Part shown: positions 39,598 through 48,330 of the stretch, piece after piece | How the letters are laid out: every line of letters begins with the position of its first letter | Numbering within the stretch: position 1 is the stretch's first letter | Assembly (NCBI RefSeq): GCF_013004105.1 | Contig: NZ_CP053085.1 | Location: 1,116,001 to 1,180,000 of the forward strand | Reading direction: 5' to 3' | Source: Gemmatimonas groenlandica | GTDB lineage: Bacteria > Gemmatimonadota > Gemmatimonadetes > Gemmatimonadales > Gemmatimonadaceae | Length of the DNA: 64,000 nt | Made by a program: the position numbers and the translations under genes | Notes under the pieces: model-generated | The model's input: the letters and a program-made list of their open reading frames with translations, nothing else | Databases searched by the model: none | What the model was told of the DNA's origin: nothing

Positions 39598-39603
39598 TAT
39601 ATT
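39598..39603 (+). promoter_or_regulatory. Candidate -10 element close to the alaS start
   Basis: TATATT ends nine bases before ATG 39613. A transcript starting six to seven bases downstream would have only a two- to three-base leader, so alaS may be nearly leaderless. The -35 region is weak (CGCACA at 17-base spacing). No ribosome-binding sequence precedes the ATG. Confidence 0.35.
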
Positions 39604-39612
39604 TGCACGCCT

Positions 39613-42396
39613 ATGCTTGCGTCCGAAATCCGCTCCCGATTCCTGGCCTACTTCGAGAAGAACGGCCACGCCATCCGCCCGAGCTCCGCGCTCGTTCCGG
39701 CCGATGATCCCACCCTGCTATTCACGAACGCAGGGATGGTCCAATTCAAGAAGGTGTTTCTCGGCATGGAGGACGCCCCCGATGGTAATCGGCGAGCGAC
39801 CACGTCGCAGAAGTGCGTTCGGGCCGGAGGCAAGCACAACGACCTCGAACAGGTCGGGCATACGGCGCGCCACCACACGTTCTTCGAGATGCTCGGCAAC
39901 TTCTCGTTCGGCGATTACTTCAAGCGCGATGCGATCCGCTTCGCCTGGGAGTTCATCACCGAAGACCTGAAGATCCCGCGTGAGCACCTGCGGGTGACCG
40001 TCTTCCACGAAGACGACGAAGCGCGGCAGCTGTGGAAGGACGTCGCCAACGTGCCGGACAACCGCATCTACGGGCTCGGGGCGAAGGATAACTTCTGGCA
40101 GATGGCCGACACCGGTCCCTGCGGTCCGTGCACCGAGATCTACGTCGATCTTGCCCACATGGCCCCCGATTGGGCGTTCCCCAAGGACGCGCACGGCGAG
40201 TGGACGAACACGGAGATTCAGGACTACTCGCTCGACGCCTTCGTGGAGGGTGCGGAAGCCGGTCGTTTCCTGGAAATCTGGAACCTGGTTTTCATGCAGT
40301 TCGACCGGCAGCAGGACGGAACGATGGTGCCGCTCCCCAAGCCGTCCGTCGATACCGGCGCCGGGCTGGAGCGCATCGCCGCCGTCATGCAGGGCGTGAC
40401 AAACAATTTTCACACCGATCTTTTCCGCCCGCTGATCGCAAAGGTCGAGGAGATCGTCGGCATCGGCTACCCGTATCGTCCGGGGGTCGGCCTTGGTTCG
40501 GCGGTCGGAAAGGACGGCCGTGAGATCGATCCGGCGTCGTTCCGCGTGATCGCCGACCATGCGCGTGCGACCGCGTTCCTGTTGGCCGACGGTGTGTTCC
40601 CCAGCAACGAAGGCCGCGGTTACGTGCTGCGTCGCATTCTGCGCCGCGCCGTACGTCACGCCTGGCTGCTCGGTCGTCGCGAGCCGACGCTGGTGCATGT
40701 CGTCGATGTGGTAATTGAGACCATGCGCGACCTGTATCCCGAGCTGCATGTGCGTCGCAAGCACATCCTCGAGACTACGCGCGCCGAAGAGGAGCGTTTC
40801 CTCACCACGATCGACGCGGGCATGACGCGCTTCGAAGAGCTGGCGCCGGCGGCATCGACGCAAGGCTCGACGACCATGCGTGGTACGTTGTCCGGTGAAG
40901 ACGCGTTCCGGCTGTACGACACCTTCGGCTTTCCGATCGACCTCACCGAGCTCATGGCTCGTGAGCGCGGCTATCTGGTGGACATCGCTGGGTTCGAGCA
41001 GTCTCTCTCCGCGCAGCGTAAGCAGTCGCAGGACGAGCGGAAGTCGCGGCAGATCACCGTGAGCGCCGATGATTTCGGCGATCCGACGCAGTGGACGCAC
41101 GATCAGCAGCATGCGGCCAAGCTTGGCCGCTTCGTCGGGTACGACGTGACCGAGGCCGAGACCGTGGTCACGGCTGTGCGCGCACTGCCGGACGGACGCG
41201 TGGCGGTCATGCTACGCGAGACCCCGTTCTACGCGGAGTCGGGCGGGCAGGTATCGGATCACGGCACCATCACCGGTGCTGGCTGGTCGGTGAGCGTCTC
41301 CGAGGTGAAGAAGCTCGACGGACGTATCGCCGCCATCGGCACGGCCACCGGTGAGATCACGTTTGGTCCGGCGCACGCCGTGGTGCCGCGCGAGCGTCGT
41401 CACGACACCGAGCGCAATCATACGGCGACGCACCTGCTGCACGCGGCGCTGCGACATGTGCTCGGTGAGCATGTGCACCAGGCTGGCTCGCTCGTGTCTC
41501 CCGATCGTTTGCGCTTCGACTTTACGCACCACGGTCCGCTCACGCACGATCAGCTGGTTGCCATCGAGGCCCAGGTGAACGCTGGCGTATGGACTGCCGC
41601 GCCCGTCAACACGCGCGAGTCCGCGTACGCGGATGCCGTCGCGCAGGGCGCGATGGCGCTGTTCGGCGAGAAGTACGGCGACGTGGTGCGCGTGGTGGAG
41701 ATTCCGGCGTTGTCCGTCGAGTTGTGCGGCGGCACGCATGTGAAGAACACGGCCGAGATCGGCCTGGTGCGCATTGTGTCGGAAGGCGGCGTGGCGGCTG
41801 GTGTTCGTCGAATCGAGGCCGTGACCGGACCGCGGGCGTTTCAGTTCCTCGCCGATCGCGAGCGCGCCCTGGTGCAGGTGGCGACGCGCCTCAAGGTGCC
41901 GATGGCCGGTACGGCCACCAACATCGAGCAGATCGAGAAGAAGATCGACGCGCTGATCGACGAACGGAAGCAGCTCGAGAAGCGTCTCGATGAAGCGATG
42001 CGTGGCGGCGCGTCCGGCGGAGGTGTTGCGCAACAACTGGCGGCGCAGGCCACCGAAGTGCACGGTGTCCGTTTCATCGCCACACGTGTTGAGGTCGTCG
42101 ACGTGAAGGCACTCCAGGCGCTCGGCGATTCGCTCCGCGAGGCACTCGGTAGCGGTGTCGCGGTGTTGGGCGCCGTGTTGGCCGACGGAAAGGGGGCATT
42201 GCTCGCCGTATCCACTGACGACGCGCGCGATCGTGGGCTGCGGGCCGATATCGTCGTGCGTGAGGTGGCGGCGACCGTCGGAGGGCGTGGCGGTGGGAAG
42301 CCGCACATGGCCCAGGCTGGTGTCGAGGCCGACAAGCTGGACGCGGCGATCGCCGCCGCTGCAGAGATCTTCGCTCGCCTGGCAGCCGCCGGGTGA
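39613..42396 (+). CDS. alaS: Alanyl-tRNA synthetase
   Basis: Cytoplasmic class II aminoacyl-tRNA synthetase of 927 residues that charges tRNA-Ala. The catalytic core starts FLAYFEKNGHAIRPSSALVP with FTNAGMVQFKKVFLG and later ADTGPCGPCTEIYVDL. The editing domain has the zinc motifs HTATHLLHAALRHVL and CGGTHVKNTAEIG. A C-terminal DHHA1-like domain follows. Length is about 50 residues above that of E. coli AlaRS (876). Order recA-recX-alaS is common. The stop overlaps the next small gene by four bases. Confidence 0.97.
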   Translation: MLASEIRSRFLAYFEKNGHAIRPSSALVPADDPTLLFTNAGMVQFKKVFLGMEDAPDGNRRATTSQKCVRAGGKHNDLEQVGHTARHHTFFEMLGNFSFGDYFKRDAIRFAWEFITEDLKIPREHLRVTVFHEDDEARQLWKDVANVPDNRIYGLGAKDNFWQMADTGPCGPCTEIYVDLAHMAPDWAFPKDAHGEWTNTEIQDYSLDAFVEGAEAGRFLEIWNLVFMQFDRQQDGTMVPLPKPSVDTGAGLERIAAVMQGVTNNFHTDLFRPLIAKVEEIVGIGYPYRPGVGLGSAVGKDGREIDPASFRVIADHARATAFLLADGVFPSNEGRGYVLRRILRRAVRHAWLLGRREPTLVHVVDVVIETMRDLYPELHVRRKHILETTRAEEERFLTTIDAGMTRFEELAPAASTQGSTTMRGTLSGEDAFRLYDTFGFPIDLTELMARERGYLVDIAGFEQSLSAQRKQSQDERKSRQITVSADDFGDPTQWTHDQQHAAKLGRFVGYDVTEAETVVTAVRALPDGRVAVMLRETPFYAESGGQVSDHGTITGAGWSVSVSEVKKLDGRIAAIGTATGEITFGPAHAVVPRERRHDTERNHTATHLLHAALRHVLGEHVHQAGSLVSPDRLRFDFTHHGPLTHDQLVAIEAQVNAGVWTAAPVNTRESAYADAVAQGAMALFGEKYGDVVRVVEIPALSVELCGGTHVKNTAEIGLVRIVSEGGVAAGVRRIEAVTGPRAFQFLADRERALVQVATRLKVPMAGTATNIEQIEKKIDALIDERKQLEKRLDEAMRGGASGGGVAQQLAAQATEVHGVRFIATRVEVVDVKALQALGDSLREALGSGVAVLGAVLADGKGALLAVSTDDARDRGLRADIVVREVAATVGGRGGGKPHMAQAGVEADKLDAAIAAAAEIFARLAAAG

Positions 42397-42761
42397 GCGC
42401 GACGAACGGCACGGTGAGCACCACGGACACGAGCGTGACTACGGTTGGCGGCTGGTTTGATGGCCTGACACCGGCGCCCCCAGAAGGGCTCCGCGTTCGG
42501 CTCTCCGCGTTGCTGGAACCGTTCGCGCATCTGCCGGTGCAGCAGGTACCGGAGGCGTGCCTCGACGCGGGCGAGCGATTGCTCGACGCCTTGCTCGCGT
42601 CTGGGTCGACATCACGAACGACCGCGCTCGACCTGCTCGCGGTCGATTCGCTGGTGACCTACGCCTTCCAAGCGGCCGCCGACGAACCAGCGCTGATGGA
42701 TGCTCGTGCCGCTCGCGCACTCGCCAGAATCGCGGCGCTCCCCGGATCGTTGGGCGCCTGA
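42393..42761 (+). CDS. Small conserved-looking protein of unknown function (122 residues)
   Basis: I do not recognise a family. The GTG start overlaps the alaS stop (GTGA), so it is probably translated from the alaS transcript. The first 25 residues are Thr/Ser-rich and likely disordered. The rest is helical and rich in Ala/Leu/Asp, with paired segments PEGLRVRLSALLEPFAHL and PEACLDAGERLLDALLASG. No signal peptide, membrane segment or metal motif is visible. Codon use looks like its neighbours, with GC-rich third positions and normal acidic residues, so it is likely a real gene. Confidence 0.65.
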   Translation: MSATNGTVSTTDTSVTTVGGWFDGLTPAPPEGLRVRLSALLEPFAHLPVQQVPEACLDAGERLLDALLASGSTSRTTALDLLAVDSLVTYAFQAAADEPALMDARAARALARIAALPGSLGA

Positions 42762-42808
42762 GCCGCCGCCCGCGAGCGATGTTCGCCGCATCGCCGCGCC
42801 ACGTCAGC

Positions 42809-42815
42809 AGGAGGG
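42809..42815 (+). promoter_or_regulatory. Strong ribosome-binding site for the CpsB-like gene
   Basis: AGGAGGG sits seven bases before ATG 42823, close to a perfect match to anti-Shine-Dalgarno. It supports this ATG rather than the upstream in-frame starts, which would overlap the previous gene. Confidence 0.85.
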
Positions 42816-42822
42816 ACGCCCC

Positions 42823-43566
42823 ATGATCGACATTCATTCGCACCTGCTGCCGGGCGTCGACGACGGTTCGCCGTCGCTGGAGGTCTCGATCCCCGTGCTT
42901 CAGCGTTTCGCGACGCAGGGCGTGACGGTGCTGGTCTGCACGCCGCATCTCAATGCGAGTCAGGCCGCCAGCGCGCCCTACGCGCGTCACTGCGAACTGC
43001 TGGAGCAGCTGCGGGCCGTGGCGCCGGTCGGCTTGGAGATTCGCCTGGGCTGGGAGATCATGCTCGACAGCCCGGGGGTCGACCTGACGGCTCCCGAGTT
43101 CTGCCTGGGGAACTCCCGCGCGCTCCTGGTGGAATTCACCCGCGGCGGACTGCCTCGAGGGGCGACGACCGAGCTCCGTCGGATTGCCCGGAGCGGGAGG
43201 ACGCCGATTCTGGCGCATCCGGAGCGATACTTCGGCTGCACGCTGGAGCTGGTGCGGGAGTGGCGAGCGCTCGGCGTGGTCATCCAAACCGACGCCTCAG
43301 TCCTCATGGGACGTGGGGTGCCGGCTGATCTGGCAAAGGCCATGCTGGCCGATGGACTGATCGACATCCTCGCATCGGATAATCACGGCGATGGCCGATC
43401 GCTGGGCACGGCACGTGATTGGCTCGCCGAGCGGGGAGCCGACGAGCAGATGGACCTACTGCTTCGGGCGAACGCCGAGCGGGTGCTGGGCGACGAGGAT
43501 CCGCTGCCGGTCCCGCCCCTTCGGGACGGCCTGGTTGGACGCATCAAGCGCATATTCGGTCGCTGA
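42823..43566 (+). CDS. CpsB/YwqE-like PHP-family tyrosine phosphatase
   Basis: Protein of 247 residues with PHP metal motifs: IDIHSHLLPGVDDGSPS at the N-terminus, VCTPHLNA, EIRLGWEIM, ILAHPERYFG and ILASDNHGDG. This set matches the manganese-dependent tyrosine phosphatases CpsB and YwqE, which dephosphorylate polysaccharide-chain kinases. No capsule gene or tyrosine kinase lies next to it here, so the partner is not known. gmhA starts 31 bases downstream. It has a strong ribosome-binding site. Confidence 0.88.
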   Translation: MIDIHSHLLPGVDDGSPSLEVSIPVLQRFATQGVTVLVCTPHLNASQAASAPYARHCELLEQLRAVAPVGLEIRLGWEIMLDSPGVDLTAPEFCLGNSRALLVEFTRGGLPRGATTELRRIARSGRTPILAHPERYFGCTLELVREWRALGVVIQTDASVLMGRGVPADLAKAMLADGLIDILASDNHGDGRSLGTARDWLAERGADEQMDLLLRANAERVLGDEDPLPVPPLRDGLVGRIKRIFGR

Positions 43567-43597
43567 GGCGATCGATACCTGAACCAATACCCAGCCT

Positions 43598-44203
43598 ATG
43601 ACCCACGCCGATCAAGGCCCTCAGAACCCGCCAAACGCGGCCGTCGCCCCATTGCTCGCCGCCCTGACTGAGCTGGCCGCGACTGCCGAGCGCGTCGTGC
43701 GTGACCTCGCGCCGGAGATCGAGCGCGCGCTGGAGATGGTGCGCATAACGGTAGGTCAGGGGGGAACGCTGCTGTTTTGCGGGAATGGCGGATCGGCCGC
43801 CGATGCCCAGCATATGGCAACGGAGTATGTCGTCCGGTACATGCGAAGCCGTCGCGCCTACCCGGCGATCGCCCTGACCACTGACACATCGTTGATTACC
43901 GCCGCAGGAAACGACCTCGGCTTCGATCACATTTTTTCTCGGCAGGTCGAGGCGCTCGGAAGACGTGGAGATCTCCTGATCATTCACTCGACCAGCGGAA
44001 ATTCTCCGAACGTACTGCGCGCGGCTGAGGCAGCCAGGGAGAAGGGCATCCCGGTGCTGGCGTTGACGAAGCGGGACGGCGGCGCCCTGCGTCTGCTGGC
44101 CGATCACACGATTGTGGTACCGACGGATCGGACCGATCGGGCGCAGGAGATTCATCTCTGCATCCAGCACGCGATCTGTGACGCGATCGAACAGACGCTT
44201 TGA
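43598..44203 (+). CDS. gmhA: Sedoheptulose 7-phosphate isomerase
   Basis: SIS-domain isomerase of 201 residues, first step of ADP-heptose synthesis for the LPS core. FCGNGGSAADAQHMATEYVV holds the sugar-binding Ser/Asp/His, TTDTSLITAAGNDLGFDHIF follows, and STSGNSPNVLRA is the second phosphate loop. It could be a DiaA-like SIS protein by fold alone, but the motif set and length fit GmhA. The heptose kinase at 50596-51591 could supply the next step. Confidence 0.9.
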   Translation: MTHADQGPQNPPNAAVAPLLAALTELAATAERVVRDLAPEIERALEMVRITVGQGGTLLFCGNGGSAADAQHMATEYVVRYMRSRRAYPAIALTTDTSLITAAGNDLGFDHIFSRQVEALGRRGDLLIIHSTSGNSPNVLRAAEAAREKGIPVLALTKRDGGALRLLADHTIVVPTDRTDRAQEIHLCIQHAICDAIEQTL

Positions 44204-44247
44204 AAAGCTGTTTGCCGATACGTTCTAAGTCCTACCAGAAAAAGAGT

Positions 44248-44549
44248 TAGTCCACATAGTCTCATGTACTTTCACCGGGAAGGCTCGGCGTGATTTCATT
44301 GAAAGGGAAGCGAGCGCTGGTCACGGGCGGGTCTCGAGGGATTGGCGCCGCCGCGGCGCGTCTGCTCGCGCAGGCCGGGGCCGATGTGGGAATCGCCTAC
44401 CGCAGTCGTGCGGACGAGGCGGCACAGGTGATCGCCGATCTCACAAATCACAAAGTGAATTGTTTTTCGCACATGGGTGATTTGTCCACAAAAGAGGCGA
44501 ACGATGCCTTTGTGGATAAAGCCGTGATGCTGCTTGGCGGTGTGGATAT
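44248..44549. other. Cluster of DnaA-box-like 9-mers in and before the SDR gene
   Basis: Relative to the consensus TTATCCACA: TGTGGATAA at 44511-44519 is a perfect reverse-strand match. TTGTCCACA at 44482-44490 and TGTGGATAT at 44541-44549 have one mismatch each, and TAGTCCACA at 44248-44256 has two. All lie within 302 bases in locally AT-richer DNA. No dnaA, dnaN, gyrB or parAB is nearby, so this is not evidence for the replication origin itself. Confidence 0.4.
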
Positions 44550-45042
44550 CTATGTGGGAAACTCTGGTTTTTGGCCGCCGGATCCGTTGCCGGTTTCCCT
44601 GCTCGACGACGACCGGTGGCGCTTCACCATGGCCACCAACCTCGATGGCATGTTCTATGGAGCGCGGGCGGCAGCGCGGGTCATGAGCGACGGTGGTCGC
44701 ATGATCTTCGTGTCCAGCACCGCGGGGCAGCGCGGTGAGGCGGGGCACGCCGACTACGCGGCCACCAAGGGCGCTATGATCTCGTTCGTGAAGTCGCTCG
44801 CGGTCGAGCTCGGCGGTCGCGATATCACCGTGAATTCCGTGGCGCCCGGTTGGGTCGATACGGAGGCCGTGGAGAAGCCGTTCGCTGCCGGTCGCGACCG
44901 GATCGAGGCCGCCATCCCGTTGGGGCGCGTCGCATCGCCGTCGGACATTGCCGGACCGATTCTCTTTCTGGCCAGCCCCCTGGCTCGGCACGTGACGGGC
45001 GAAATCCTGAATGTGAACGGTGGGAGCGTGCTCTGCGGATAG
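44290..45042 (+). CDS. SDR-family oxidoreductase (3-oxoacyl-ACP reductase-like)
   Basis: NAD(P)-dependent short-chain dehydrogenase of 250 residues. The cofactor motif is TGGSRGIGAAAARLLAQ near residues 13-29, the Ser of the active site is in FVSSTAG, and the catalytic Tyr/Lys is in HADYAATKGAMISF; the C-terminal VTGEILNVNGG is typical of FabG. Without a fatty-acid gene cluster the substrate is uncertain. GTG 44290 is chosen, and TTG 44299 is possible. The 5' third is less GC-rich than its neighbours and contains the DnaA-box-like cluster. The end overlaps the CCA-type gene. Confidence 0.88.
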   Translation: MISLKGKRALVTGGSRGIGAAAARLLAQAGADVGIAYRSRADEAAQVIADLTNHKVNCFSHMGDLSTKEANDAFVDKAVMLLGGVDIYVGNSGFWPPDPLPVSLLDDDRWRFTMATNLDGMFYGARAAARVMSDGGRMIFVSSTAGQRGEAGHADYAATKGAMISFVKSLAVELGGRDITVNSVAPGWVDTEAVEKPFAAGRDRIEAAIPLGRVASPSDIAGPILFLASPLARHVTGEILNVNGGSVLCG

Positions 45043-46346
45043 CGAGCTCAGCGTCTGACCCGAACCTTCGCGCCCCCGGCCAGGTCATCGAAATCGCTCG
45101 CACTCTGCAGCGGGCGGGATTCGAAACCTGGTGCGTCGGCGGAGCCGTGCGCGATGCGCTGTTGGGGGAAGCCCACCTCGACTGGGATCTCGCCACAGCC
45201 GCGACGCCGACCCAGGTGCGGAAGCTGTTCCGTCGCACCGTGCCGGTTGGGATCGAGTTCGGAACGATCGGCGTGCTCGATCGCGACAACCTCATGCATG
45301 AGGTCACGACTTTTCGCCGGGATGTAAAGACCGACGGTCGACACGCCGTGGTGGAGTTCGGCGCTTCACTGGACGAGGACCTGGCGCGTCGCGATTTCAC
45401 GATCAACGCCATTGCGTACGATCCGATCGATCATCGACTGCACGACCCGTTCGGCGGCCAGATCGATCTGGCCCGACGGGTCGTACGAGCAGTCGGCGAC
45501 GCCGACGCACGGATGCGCGAGGATCGGCTGCGCGCCCTTCGCGCGATCCGCTTCGCGGCCCGCTTCGGTTTTGAGATCGCGCCCGACACTTGGACGGCGA
45601 TCGTGGAGAGTGCACCGTTTCTGAACCGGTTGTCTCCTGAGCGGGTCAAGCAGGAACTCGAGAAGACGATGGAGCAGGTACTCGCCCCGTCGACGGCGTT
45701 CGTTCGCTGGCGAGACGCGGGAGCGTTCGCCTCTCTGGTGCCGGCGCTCGCCGATGTGGGTGACGAGACGTTGCGCGCCATCGACGCCCTACCTCGTCCG
45801 GGCTTGGCCGGTCGTCCGCTCCGGAAGACCCTGCGCATCGCGGCGCTGTTCAGCGAGGTCGGCGGCAAGCCGGCCGAGCGGGCGCTGCGCGACCTCCGCT
45901 TTTCGAATCAAGACACGGCCAACGTGTCGGCCCTCGTGGATCGTTGGAGCCGGTTCGCGACGTCGCTCACCGAGGCGGTGGCGGCGGGCACCTTACCCGA
46001 GGATGCCGAGCTGCGACGCCTGGCGGCGAGCGTCGGGCGATTGCGGGTGGCGGCCTTTGTGCGCTTGGCGGCCGCTCGTTGGACTGCGACCGGAGGAGTG
46101 AACCCGGCGCTGGTTCGTCGGCTCCACCGACGCATGCTCACGATCGCCTTCCGCGAACCCATCGAGCTGGCCGATCTCGCGCTCGACGGCGATGATCTGC
46201 GCAGCGCAGGGATCGCGACCGGTCCGGCCTTGGGGCGATTGTTGCATGCCCTGCTGCAGCGGGTGATTGAAGAACCTGCGCTCAACACGCGGGATGCGCT
46301 GCTCGAGGCAGCTCGCGACTACGCCCGACTCTTCGAATCCGCCTGA
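45033..46346 (+). CDS. cca: CCA tRNA nucleotidyltransferase / poly(A) polymerase family
   Basis: Class II nucleotidyltransferase, about 437 residues, probably adding CCA to tRNA. The head has FETWCVGGAVRDALLGEAHL, DWDLATAATP (catalytic Asp pair) and RRDFTINAIAYDP, and later RLRALRAIRFAARFGFEI. No ATG, GTG or TTG occurs in frame between TTG 44850 and the first conserved strand, so the start is non-canonical or poorly placed. CTG 45033, six bases after GGAG, is my best choice. ATA 45039, overlapping the SDR stop, is an alternative. Poly(A) polymerase activity cannot be excluded. Confidence 0.85.
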   Translation: MRIASSASDPNLRAPGQVIEIARTLQRAGFETWCVGGAVRDALLGEAHLDWDLATAATPTQVRKLFRRTVPVGIEFGTIGVLDRDNLMHEVTTFRRDVKTDGRHAVVEFGASLDEDLARRDFTINAIAYDPIDHRLHDPFGGQIDLARRVVRAVGDADARMREDRLRALRAIRFAARFGFEIAPDTWTAIVESAPFLNRLSPERVKQELEKTMEQVLAPSTAFVRWRDAGAFASLVPALADVGDETLRAIDALPRPGLAGRPLRKTLRIAALFSEVGGKPAERALRDLRFSNQDTANVSALVDRWSRFATSLTEAVAAGTLPEDAELRRLAASVGRLRVAAFVRLAAARWTATGGVNPALVRRLHRRMLTIAFREPIELADLALDGDDLRSAGIATGPALGRLLHALLQRVIEEPALNTRDALLEAARDYARLFESA

Positions 46347-46354
46347 CGAGCCGC

Positions 46355-46912
46355 ATGAATCTCCAGCTGCGCAACGAGATGTCGCCGTCGGGTAATGACG
46401 AGGCCGGACGCTTCCGTCCAGTCTCGGATTGGTTTGTCGCATCGAAGGATGCCGGTGTGTACGTCGCCCGAATCGGGACGACGGCTGAGCGCGCCGTCGA
46501 CCTGATGCACGCCCTGACGCTGCATCTCGATCCCGCCGTCGATGTCGTGATGAGCGATCTGCGAAGCGGCACAGAATGGGAGGGCTTCGACGTGGCGCTG
46601 CCAGATCTGCGCGATGCGCTCGGTCGGCTGCGCTTTCCGTTGGCGACGTACGGAGGCGTGGAAATGTCGGTGTTCGGGCCGGACGATCAGCTGTCGCTTA
46701 CGCCCGAGTTGCTACTCGTGATCTACTCGCGTTCGGATCGGTGGTACTTTCTGCTTGACGGGCTGGGGCTTTCGGAACGGGCCGAGCCCCCCGCTGCGGT
46801 CTGGGTGCCGTCTCGCACGTCGCTGGCCACGTCGCCGGAGCTCGCCACCGCGTTGACGTCCGCGGTGGCGAGACTCGGACTGCAGCCGGGTCTTCGTGTG
46901 AGCGCTCCATGA
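46355..46912 (+). CDS. Protein of unknown function (185 residues)
   Basis: I do not recognise the family. It looks like a soluble alpha/beta protein without signal peptide or membrane helix. A beta-rich N-terminal part (DWFVASKDAGVYVARIGTTA) is followed by ERAVDLMHALTLHLDPAVDV and a stretch with several aromatic residues (LLLVIYSRSDRWYFLLDGLG). No metal or nucleotide motif is evident. It sits eight bases after the CCA-type gene and overlaps rarA by four bases, so it is likely co-transcribed. Codon use matches the neighbours. Confidence 0.7.
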   Translation: MNLQLRNEMSPSGNDEAGRFRPVSDWFVASKDAGVYVARIGTTAERAVDLMHALTLHLDPAVDVVMSDLRSGTEWEGFDVALPDLRDALGRLRFPLATYGGVEMSVFGPDDQLSLTPELLLVIYSRSDRWYFLLDGLGLSERAEPPAAVWVPSRTSLATSPELATALTSAVARLGLQPGLRVSAP

Positions 46913-48225
46913 GCGCCACGCTGTTCGCGGCGAGTTCGCCGGAACCGCTGGCTGCCCGAATGCGCCCTGAGCGCCTCGAGGACGTCGTCGGACAGCAGCA
47001 TTTGCTCGCTCCCGGACGGCCCCTCGGCGACGCGATCCGGAACGGGACGATCGGCAGCGTGATTTTGACCGGTCCGAGTGGGACGGGGAAGACGACGATC
47101 GCCAGTCTCATCGGTCGGTACACGCAGCAAACCGTGGTCGTCTTGAACGCAGTCACGGACGGTATCCCCCGTCTGCGCGAGATCGTTGCTGAAGCGGAGA
47201 AGCGTCGCAGCTACGAGGGGCGTCGTACGCTGGTCGTGATCGATGAAATCCATCGCTGGGCGAAGTCGCAGCAGGATGCGTTGCTGCCGCACGTCGAGAA
47301 CGGTGTCATCACCTTGTGCGGGGCGACGACCGAGGTGCCCGGATTCGCGGTGGTGGGAGCGTTGCTGTCTCGGTCTCGGGTGTATGCGCTCCGTCCGCTC
47401 ACGATCGACGATGTGGTCAGCGTGTGCGCGCGGGCGCTGGCCGACGAGCATCGCGGACTGGGTGCGCAACGCTTGCAGGCGGATCCGGACACGCTGCGCT
47501 GGCTCGCGGAGCAGTCGGACGGTGACGCGCGTCGTGCACTCGGGGCGCTGGAGGCAGTCGCACAGGTACTGCCGGCGGGCGCCGCGCTGACGCGTGACGC
47601 CCTGGCGGACGCGCTCGGGACTCGAGTCGTGAGCTACGATCGCGTCGACGTCGACCGAAACGCGGTGCTCTCGGCCTTTCACAAGTCGCTGCGAGGCAGT
47701 GACCCGCATGCCGTACTGTACTGGCTGGCGCGCGGCCTTCAGGCCGGCGAAGACCCGCAGATCTTCCTGCGTCGCTTAGCCGCCATGGCGACGGAGGATA
47801 TCGGCCTCGCCGATCCGCAAGCGATCGGCATCGTGATGACCGCCTGGGAGACGTTTCGCCGTCTTGGACCCGCCGAAGGTGAACGGGCGGTGGCGCAAGC
47901 GGCCGTGTACTGCGCGGTGGCGCCGAAGTCGAATCGACTGTACCTCGCATGGGCGGCAGCGCGTGCCGCCGCCGCCGAGTCGCCGTTGGTACCGGTTCCC
48001 GCACATTTGTTGAATTCCGAGATGCACCTGCGCGCCGACCCCGATCGCCGCGTACCGTACGAGTATCCGCATGATCACCCCGGAGCGTTCGTGGCGCAGC
48101 CGTATCAGCCGCCAGAACTCCAGGGGCAGACCTACTATCATCCGTTATCCGTCGGCGAAGAGAAGCAGATCGCCAAACGTCTCGCGTGGTGGGCGGAACG
48201 CGGCGGGCCGCCTGTTGTCGAGTGA
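46909..48225 (+). CDS. rarA: RarA/MgsA-type AAA+ ATPase
   Basis: Replication-fork-associated ATPase of 438 residues. MRPERLEDVVGQQHLLAPG opens the AAA domain, the P-loop is LTGPSGTGKTTIASL, Walker B is VVIDEIHRWAKSQQDAL, and sensor-1-like GATTEVPGFAVVGALLSRSR follows. The C-terminal half has the RarA tetramerisation region (SAFHKSLRGSDPHAVLYWLA, MATEDIGLADPQA). RarA acts at stalled forks with SSB. ATG 46909 overlaps the previous stop by four bases. Confidence 0.92.
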   Translation: MSATLFAASSPEPLAARMRPERLEDVVGQQHLLAPGRPLGDAIRNGTIGSVILTGPSGTGKTTIASLIGRYTQQTVVVLNAVTDGIPRLREIVAEAEKRRSYEGRRTLVVIDEIHRWAKSQQDALLPHVENGVITLCGATTEVPGFAVVGALLSRSRVYALRPLTIDDVVSVCARALADEHRGLGAQRLQADPDTLRWLAEQSDGDARRALGALEAVAQVLPAGAALTRDALADALGTRVVSYDRVDVDRNAVLSAFHKSLRGSDPHAVLYWLARGLQAGEDPQIFLRRLAAMATEDIGLADPQAIGIVMTAWETFRRLGPAEGERAVAQAAVYCAVAPKSNRLYLAWAAARAAAAESPLVPVPAHLLNSEMHLRADPDRRVPYEYPHDHPGAFVAQPYQPPELQGQTYYHPLSVGEEKQIAKRLAWWAERGGPPVVE

Positions 48226-48330
48226 CGGAACACGATCGAGGCGACGGGTACCACTCATGCACACGGTGCGTCGTCGATTCTGGCACCACCGGTACGATGT
48301 GAACAGACCTTTCAGCTCTGGGGATACGAG

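Noticed and set aside
39718-41112. Minus-strand open frame of 464 codons opposite alaS
   Set aside because: It mirrors the conserved catalytic domain of alaS and shows no family motif.
44248-44549. Replication origin at the DnaA-box-like cluster
   Set aside because: No dnaA, dnaN, gyrB or parAB genes are nearby and the cluster lies mostly inside a coding gene; it is reported only as a cluster.
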